Origin: Arcuatula senhousia | Lineage: Eukaryota > Mollusca > Bivalvia > Mytilida > Mytilidae | DNA length: 64,000 nucleotides | Assembly: GCA_963971305.1 (NCBI GenBank) | Contig: CAXARO010001834.1 | Location: forward strand, 29,067 to 93,066 | Direction of reading: 5' to 3' | Shown: positions 57,641 to 64,000 of the stretch, piece by piece | Numbering within the stretch: position 1 is the first letter of the stretch | Layout of the letters: every line of letters starts with the position of its first letter | The notes under the pieces: generated by a model | Told to the model about the DNA's origin: nothing | Databases searched by the model: none | The model's input: only the letters and a program-made list of their open reading frames with translations | Made by a program: the position numbers and the translations under genes

Positions 57641-58734
57641 GTGATTGATACCTCAAAAGTCCGGGGCCGCTAGATCATATATACAATATGGTATATCTAT
57701 GGAGAGGAAGGTATACACAGCATATACCTGAGCATATATCCATGGTATGCTTACTTGTATGCTTCCAAACAACATGTTAAAAGACTTTGTCAAACTATAA
57801 TGCGCGAGGAATTTAGATTTCTTAATTGAAAATAAGAACCCCAAGTATAGAAAAAAACACAAGACAGACTAAAAAGAGCATTAAATTTTACTTTGAAATT
57901 CACCTTTCATCTTTTTTTTATTTCAACTATACATATTTGAATATAAACAAATACTTTGCAACTTACTTTTCTTACAAAGATATGCATTAACACGGAGCCT
58001 TATGCATGAACAGTACATTTGAACCAACCTTACACACTAGAAAAAATCTATGCTAAAATATATCGAATGTAACGGACTGCGAGATGAAATGATCTAATTG
58101 ATTATCTCCTCAAATTAGACTTTTGCGATGTTTCTTAGTTTCCTAGGAATACAAATACCAGGAATGATTGTAACATATGTTACTTTAATTTGAGGATAAT
58201 TTTCAACCGTTTATATAGTGAATGTGATGGACTTTTGGTCGTATTTTTGGAACTCATTTACCATGTAGGAACCTACTTGTGAATTATTGAAATCTTAAAT
58301 TCATATTTTGCATTGGGAACCATTGATCCATGGGATGGCTGAATTGTCCCTGTCTTTAGGCTTTCAACGAGCGTCAGATATTCTTGTATGTTGACCAATG
58401 ACTTGGCATTCTTTGAATAAAATAATGACTTAAGGATATAGTTTTTGTCTTTTAGTTATCAAGTATCTAAACAACTATGGAGTATTGCTTTCTGCCTGAA
58501 CTTAATCCCTGCGGACGATCCGTGCACAAAAGCTCGGCGGACAGGAGGGGAAGTTGTAGCACACCTGAGATGGCACATCCGACTCTCCTTTTACAAGTGT
58601 TTGAAAAAATGTTAAAATGCTTTTATTTTTACTCTATACATTTTCCAAAATTGTGGAATTAAGTCAATAGTTTCTTGATTTATTTTTCGTTGTCGTTTAG
58701 TTTAGTTGCTAGTACAATCAACCCTTTATTCTTC
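57641..58734. other. No gene seen
   Basis: A+T-rich. An ORF at 58477-58662 (+) begins MEYCFLPELNPCGRSVHKSS and has no recognised domain. It overlaps sequence next to the Penelope-like relic and is probably chance. Confidence 0.35.
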
Positions 58735-59120
58735 TGTCAAATAGTCAATATAGTGTTTCTTGTACACCGAAATGATGTTATTTGGTTCTTTATCTGCAGG
58801 TAGAACTATATATTTGTTATGTAAGGTGGACAATGTTTAGGCAACGTCATCGTGGATGAGAATCGATGTTGCCTTAGTGTTTGAGCCTTTCAAAGAATTG
58901 ATTCTTTTCAAAACCAACGATCTCACAGCTTTAACCCATTCTGACAAAACGTCACTTTCTTTCTCCTGTTTTTTTTTAATCCATTTTCTGACATAGTCAT
59001 CAACTGAATCCATAATTGTTTTAAAACAATGGCTCCAGTTTATGCTTACGATATTGAAGACCTTTAGCCAAAACATCGCGAAGTAAATCATTTTTCACGA
59101 TGTTGAGGTCACCAGTGATA
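58735..59120 (-). pseudogene. Penelope-like RT, N-terminal region fragment
   Basis: On the minus strand DVLAKGLQYRKHK, a frameshift, then CFKTIMDSVDDYVRKWIKKK and LSEWVKAVRSLVLKRINSLK, then HDDVA, a stop, TLSTLHNKYIVLPADKEPNN and YKKHYIDYLTE. The segment with LPADK.xNN and HYID..L precedes the IPKLHK part in this RT family, as I recall it. It is therefore the half missing from the copy at 10145-11389. It has a frameshift and an internal stop; no RT core follows. Confidence 0.6.
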
Positions 59121-59567
59121 TCATGGCCAGATCTAGAGGGGCTATATTCATACAAATTCAATTTATGAATGAATGCACAAAAGTACACAATAAAGAACCA
59201 AATAGTTCCTTTTTAAAAATTTAAAAAAAACTATAATCAGAGGCAGGGATCGGGGGTAGGAGGGACCGGGATCGGATTTGGAAGGGGCTAGCAGTGGGAT
59301 GGAAGAGGCGGGGAAAAGGAAAAAGGGACTCCGTCCACACTCATTGATCGGCAGCCCCTATCCCTGTATTTATCTATGATCTATTGAGAGTACCGAACTT
59401 AAGTCAAACCCATCTTTCAGCAACTAAAATAGAATTTTTTTAATATGCTCTAGCCAGATTTCTTTAAGTTCAATCTTGTGCGAAGAATATACCATCAGAA
59501 TCCTTAACCTATATCGAATTTGTTTACAAGTTTTCATGGCACATTTAATGCCTTATAAGGAAAGTTA
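59121..59567. other. No gene seen
   Basis: Includes a purine-rich, G-rich patch at 59238-59320 (GGGATCGGGGGTAGGAGGGA). No coding pattern. Confidence 0.4.
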
Positions 59568-60945
59568 TTTCCTCATTGAAGAGCGACCTAAAAATAGAAC
59601 ATTTTACAGACATCATTTCGAGAAAGTATAGGTCCTACATGTAGGATACCCCCCATTTAAACATATTAAGGTTTTGAATTTGAAATGAACATGTTATAGA
59701 GGTATTATTGTCATAGATATATGCAGTATATACTAAAAACTAGACTTTTGATGAAAATATGTAACTTTGAAATCATTTCAATGGGAATTGTTAGCACTAT
59801 CTTACGAAAGCCCAGAAGGCTCATGCGAGATTCGAGATTCGGAATTCGAAATTCGAAATTCGAGATTCGAGATTCGAAATTCAAGATTCGAATTATATAC
59901 CGTATGAGTTGAGGTTTTTGTGGGAAGGTATTTTTTCGCAGAATTTTCATGATTATTTGTATGGAGGCATATACTGATTTTATCATATTTACGATATATT
60001 ATCTTCACGGTTTTAAACTATCACAAACAGTTTTAATGATAAATACCCGAGATAAAAACACGCGTCATCAAGTAACATCGCAGGTACTCAAATGGATAGT
60101 TCATTAAGTGTGCCTTATGAAATTTAGGGATACCTAAGATGATAGGTGATATATATTGAAATGATTTTCTCATGGGCGTTTGCGGAAGACCATCCACGTA
60201 GTATGGGAAGGTTCCTGGTTCTTGTTCAATTGTAACTATGGTGGTGGTGTGTCACACAGCAAAAATGAAAGTAAGCTGTAGCTATATGTAATAGGGGTGT
60301 TTTGGCGTGATATAGCAACTTTGGGCTCTTTTATAACCCAAAAGAAAGGGAGGTTATTCCAACTACGAAACCTTTCTTGAATCTGCCTCTGCAGTATCTG
60401 ATAAAAACCGTCAGATCAAAATTGAGTAAGGTGATCGGAAATACACATTAGTTATACAAAGCCGACCAAGAGGCATACGTGGTTTGCCAAATATAACATT
60501 AAATCATGGTGGGTAAATAATAGAAAAAAATATTAATATATTGAGCCTACCAAAATTATGGAATACACTTGAAATTTTGGATATCTGGAATTTAATGGTG
60601 ACTTATTTGGTTGGTTATTAGTATTTTGAATCTTAAATTTCGAATTTCGAATTTCGAATCTCGAATATCGTATCTCGAATTTCGAACCTCGAATCTCGAA
60701 TTTCGATGATTACGTTTTTAAAAGAACTATATTGATTGGTACAGGATAATAAAGCAAGCAATCTAATTGGTTATTAGTGTATTGAATTTCGAATCTCAAA
60801 TTACGAATCTCGAATTACGAATCTCGAATTTCGAATTTCGAATTCCGAATCTCGTATTTCGAATCTCGAATGAGCCTTCCGGGCTTTCGTACTTTCTTCA
60901 CATACGTCCTAAATCTAATTGGCCGATTTAGTAGTATACGTTCTA
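59568..60945 (+). repeat. Local repeat, copy with transposon insertion
   Basis: 59568-59802 and 60892-60945 together correspond to 57330-57600. The 1089 bp between them is the RATTCGA transposon. The part right of the insertion contains an extra ~20 bp (CATACGTCCTAAATCTAATT) relative to the empty copy. Confidence 0.65.
59803..60891. mobile_element. 1089-bp transposon with RATTCGA arrays at both ends
   Basis: The left end TACGAAAGCCCAGAAGGCTC, then ATGCGAGATTCGAGATTCGG, is matched in reverse complement by the right end (TACGAAAGCCCGGAAGGCTC, then ATTCGAGATTCGAAATACGA). Inside each end is a heptamer array RATTCGA: 59827-59895 on the left, 60628-60708 and 60784-60870 in the opposite orientation on the right. 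A 158-bp direct repeat (TTGGTTATTAGT at 60611 and 60769) explains the doubled right array. No transposase ORF. A target duplication is not clear (at most CT). Confidence 0.65.
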
Positions 60946-61019
60946 AATCTTATTTGCTGATTCAGTAGTTAATCCATTTACGCTATTTAAATAAATAGAT
61001 CATATTTAAAGTGCATACT

Positions 61020-61300
61020 ACAAAGTTATGAGACTCGATTATCTGCCCATTGGTGTCACTATCTAAATAGCCATCAATTGTTATGATCAAAATACATATT
61101 CAAGATTTATGGTCATTAAAAGCAAGCATACATTGCAAATATGACTACAGCGACGAAAAAATGGCAAAAATAAAACGAAAATAAAAAAAGCCACATATAC
61201 CATGTATACAGTGTTTTTCATTTATACTTATCGATAAATATTATACGCCATATTTTCATTTTTATTCTACAGATTACATAACATCTTACAAAATTATATT
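61020..61300 (+). repeat. Dispersed repeat, partner of 50690-50990
   Basis: Same order of motifs as 50690-50990 and continuous through ACATCTTACAAAATTA into TATTCCATCGCATTG, i.e. without the BEL/Pao junction. Confidence 0.6.
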
Positions 61301-61519
61301 CCATCGCATTGTAAAAATTGACAGCAATATGAATTCAATGATTTCATCACGATATGTGTCTGACAAAATATGTGCATTCAAAATGGAGCAGGTTTACCCT
61401 GTTTGGACACTTTTTTCCTGGTATAACAAGGTAAATTTGAAAGTTTACATGTTAATCTATACCAAACCACCAAAAAACTGCTGTTCCCCGGGGTAGACAT
61501 TCATCTCGAAAACTAGAAG

Positions 61520-61775
61520 CTTTTTTGATTTGGCTGATATACTACATGCGATTACATCTCAAAAGTACATTTTTAAACCATTATTTATAGTTATGTTATT
61601 CTGAAATCTAAGGTTTAACGCCCACCACAAGGTTTTTCCTAAGCTGTATCTATTTGGATTTCGTTTGGTTTTATACATTTTGAACATCTTTTGAAATTGT
61701 GGATTTCCTATGTTTGGGTTCTAGTGTTGCTGATGAGGAATGAATTTCCGAAATGGACATACAGCTCATATAGAT
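61520..61775 (+). repeat. Local direct repeat, copy 1
   Basis: GCGATTACATCTCA, ACCATTATTTATA, TTTCGTTTGGTTTTATACA, GAACATCTTTTGAAATTGTG and GCTGATGAGGAAT recur in order at 62515-62770, about 994 bases on. Confidence 0.75.
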
Positions 61776-61789
61776 AATTTCAGTTTAAT

Positions 61790-62030
61790 TATCCGTCTAA
61801 ATTTCAAAATTGTCTAAACCCTAAGGTTCCTTTCTACCCCAGACATAGGTTGATTCCCCAGTTTGGTATTTTTGGTTATACTGTTCTATGCTCTTCATAT
61901 TTATACAGTGTTTGGCATTTTCAATATTTTTGGTAGAGCACCTCTGATGAGTCTTGAATAGACGAAACGCGCGTCAGGCGTAGCAAAATTTATTGTCTGG
62001 AACTTTGTTGTCATTTGTATTTCGAACACA
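61790..62030 (+). repeat. GCGTCAGGCGTAG repeat, copy 1
   Basis: From TTATCCGTCTAAATTTCAAA to GACGAAACGCGCGTCAGGCG, TAGCAAAATTTATTGTCTGG and TCATTTGTATTT. It recurs nearly identically at 62130-62380. In between (62031-62105), GCTGGTGGAGTTTAAATTCC, CCGAGG is reminiscent of the satellite segment CCTCGGGGACCTCTGGTCCA read backwards. Confidence 0.75.
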
Positions 62031-62129
62031 CGTGAAGGTTAGCACTGCTGGTGGAGTTTAAATTCCCCGAGGTTAGCCCGCTCCGGCACCAACACTTTTG
62101 AGTTGGAGAATACATCAAAGCTTTAAATT

Positions 62130-62380
62130 ATCCGTCTAAATTTCAAAATTGTCTAAATCCTAAGGTTCTTCCTACCCCAGACATAGGTTGAATATCTTAG
62201 TAATAATTTGGTTCCCCAGTTTGGTATTTTTGGTTATACTGTTCTATGCTCTTCATATTTATACAGTGTTTGGCATTTTCAATATTTTTGGTAGAGCGCC
62301 TCTGGTGAGTCTTGAATAGACGAAACGCGCGTCAGGCGTAGCAAAATTTATTGTCTGGAACTTTGTTGTCATTTGTATTT
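62130..62380 (+). repeat. GCGTCAGGCGTAG repeat, copy 2
   Basis: Second copy, differing by an ~20 bp insertion (AATATCTTAGTAATAATTTG) and a few bases (GCGCCTCTGGTGAG versus GCACCTCTGATGAG). Familiar as a dispersed bivalve repeat (memory). No coding pattern. Confidence 0.75.
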
Positions 62381-62514
62381 ACATAATATGTGTTATTGTC
62401 TCATTTTCCTTTACTCCATATCCTTTCATAAAATATTTATTACAGGAAATTGTCTATTACGTTGTGTGGAGTAAGAAGAACAATTCCCCGTGTTTTAGAT
62501 GTATGCTCTTTTTG

Positions 62515-62770
62515 TTTGAGATACGATGTTATTGAACATAAGATTACATCTCATGTGTTCATTTTGATTTTAACCATTATTTATAATTATGTAAATTCTA
62601 AAATCAAAGGTTTTCTCACTCCATCGTAGGTTTGTCCTTAGCTGTATTAATTTTGATTTCGTTTGGTTTTATACAATTTGAACATCTTTTGAAATTGTGG
62701 ATTTCCTATGATTGGGTTCTAGTGCTGCTGATGAGGAATAAATATCCGAAATGGCAATACAGCTTATAAA
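62515..62770 (+). repeat. Local direct repeat, copy 2
   Basis: Counterpart of 61520-61775. Each copy is preceded or followed by an ATTATTACAGGA-type segment (62440-62480 and 62840-62860), so the larger region is a mosaic of repeated blocks. Confidence 0.7.
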
Positions 62771-62889
62771 TTAACTGCAGTTCCAGTTAACATACGTGTT
62801 ATGGTCTCATGTTGATTTACTCTATATCACTCCATAAGATATTCATTACAGGAGTTTGTCTTTTTATGCCGCGTGAAGTAAGTAGTACA

Positions 62890-64000
62890 ATACCATTACA
62901 AATACCAAAACGCGGGTATAAACGGTTAATTTGGATATGCTATATATCGATATTTCAAGGAGTAACCTCTCATCAGTAGCATTTAAACCAAAACATTGGA
63001 AGGTCAAAATCCAAAACAGTTAAAAACAAAAAGTACTCAAAACCAAAACGTTCGAACAAGGAAGCCAAATCCAGCACCGAGCATATCGACCATGTGCATT
63101 ACAAGGAAAGAAACCTGGTAATTTCATCAATTTTGAATTTAACAATCGGAAATTTCAGCGACAATATATTAGAAATTTTATGGTAATTCGTGTCAGACAA
63201 GTCTGACTACCAGGCTTTTGATAACCCTCGGGGACCTCTGGTCCACCAGCAGCGGTTATCGCCCAGTGGTTTCAAAATTACAAATACCAAAACGCGGGTA
63301 TAAACGGTTAATTTGGATATGCTATATATCGATATTTCAAGTAGAAACCTCTCATCAGTAGCATTTAAACCAAAACATTGGGAGGTCAAAATCCAAAACA
63401 GTTGAAAACGAAAAGTACTCAAAACCAAAACGTTCGAACAAGGAAGCCAAATACTGCACCGAGGATATCGACCATGTGCATTACAAGGAAAGAAACCTGG
63501 TGTTTTCATCAATTTTGAATTTAACAATCGGAAATTTCAGCGACAATATATTAGAAATTTTATGGTAATTAGTTTCAGACAAGTCTGACTACCAGTCTTT
63601 TGATTACCCTCGGGGACCTCTGGTCCACCAGCAGCGGTTATCGCCCAGTGGATTCAAAATTACAAATATCAAAACGCGGGTATAAACGGTTAATTTGGAT
63701 ATGCTATATATCGATATTTCAAGAAGTAACCTCACATCAGTAGCATTTAAACCAAAACATTGGAAGGTCAAAATCCAAAACAGTTGAAAACGAAAAGTAC
63801 TCAAAACCAAAACGTTCGATCAAGGAAGCCAAATCCAGCTCCGAGGATATCGACCATGTGCATAACAAGGAAAGAAACCTGGTGTTTTCATCAATTTTGA
63901 ATTTAACAATCGGAAATTTCAGCGACAATATATTAGAAATTTTATGGTTATTCGTGTCAGACAAGTCTGACTACCAGGCTTTTGATAACACTCGGGGACC
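62890..64000 (+). repeat. 382-bp satellite array, runs off the window
   Basis: CTCGGGGACC lies at 63227, 63609 and 63991, and TACAAAT(A/T)(C/T)CAAAACGCGGGT near 62895, 63277 and 63659: exactly 382 bases apart each time. About 2.9 units are visible, highly similar to each other. Units contain GATATCGACCATGTGCATTA, TTTCAGCGACAATATATTAG and TGGTCCACCAGCAGCGGTTA. Minus-strand ORFs of 68-106 codons recur with the unit, but 382 is not a multiple of three and they show no family features, so I regard them as chance. Confidence 0.9.

Noticed and set aside
62880..64000. Minus-strand ORFs of 68-106 codons repeating with the satellite
   Set aside because: The 382-bp period is not a multiple of three, the ORFs start and stop at different points in each unit, and I see no domain.
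1..64000. tRNA, rRNA, bacterial operons, phage or defence systems
   Set aside because: None seen. No cloverleaf with a convincing B box was noticed, coding density is far too low for a prokaryote, and elements are eukaryotic classes.

Overview
The window looks like A+T-rich nuclear DNA of a bivalve mollusc, most likely a mussel or close relative. The basis is composition, the absence of compact ORFs, and several repeat families I recognise from bivalve genomes: long AGCTCACCTGG...CTCTTG elements with (GTC)n arms, an ACGAAACGCGCGTCAGGCG dispersed repeat, and Penelope-type reverse transcriptase debris. Species assignment is inference. No intact host gene, tRNA or rRNA was found. The window is a graveyard of transposable elements, many nested in each other or inserted into repeats that also occur nearby without the insertion.

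Left part (1-13.5 kb): a degraded Penelope-like RT fragment (~505-890); three long Helentron-like elements with a (GTC)n arm, a ~155-160 bp tandem core and hairpin ends (1026-2546, 2787-5097, 5440-6788); a Penelope-like 3' fragment (7405-7975) and the longest Penelope-like RT copy (10145-11655); and a third hairpin-ended family on the minus strand with a 174-bp core (12615-13533). From 13.5 to 24 kb it is mostly featureless, with Penelope-like remnants on the minus strand, small local repeats, microsatellites and a SINE-like retroposon.

24.7-29.6 kb holds the best-resolved locus. A DIRS-order (Ngaro-type) retrotransposon at 26066-29372 has four 182-bp split direct repeats in the order A1-ORFs-B1-A2-B2. 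Its zinc-knuckle Gag is open, while its RT/tyrosine-recombinase ORF is decayed. It sits inside a 552-bp repeat whose uninterrupted copy lies about 1 kb upstream, so the empty and filled sites are both in the window and the ends can be placed to the base, with no target duplication.

29.7-40.6 kb: fragments of a Mutator-like transposase N-terminal region, further Helentron-like copies, a 289-bp foldback element, and a foldback element (38101-39550) split by an 845-bp inverted-repeat transposon with a TAA target duplication. 40668-47347 is a near-perfect 3337-bp tandem duplication carrying a cysteine-rich modular pseudogene. 47.4-48.6 kb is a Penelope-like copy interrupted by another Helentron-like element.

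50.7-64 kb: a truncated BEL/Pao retrotransposon on the minus strand (gag, protease, RT, candidate 5' LTR), the 3' end of a LINE, a short-period array that flips orientation, an N-terminal Penelope-like fragment, a 1089-bp transposon with RATTCGA arrays at both ends (again with an empty paralogous site nearby), paired local repeats, and a 382-bp satellite that runs off the right edge.
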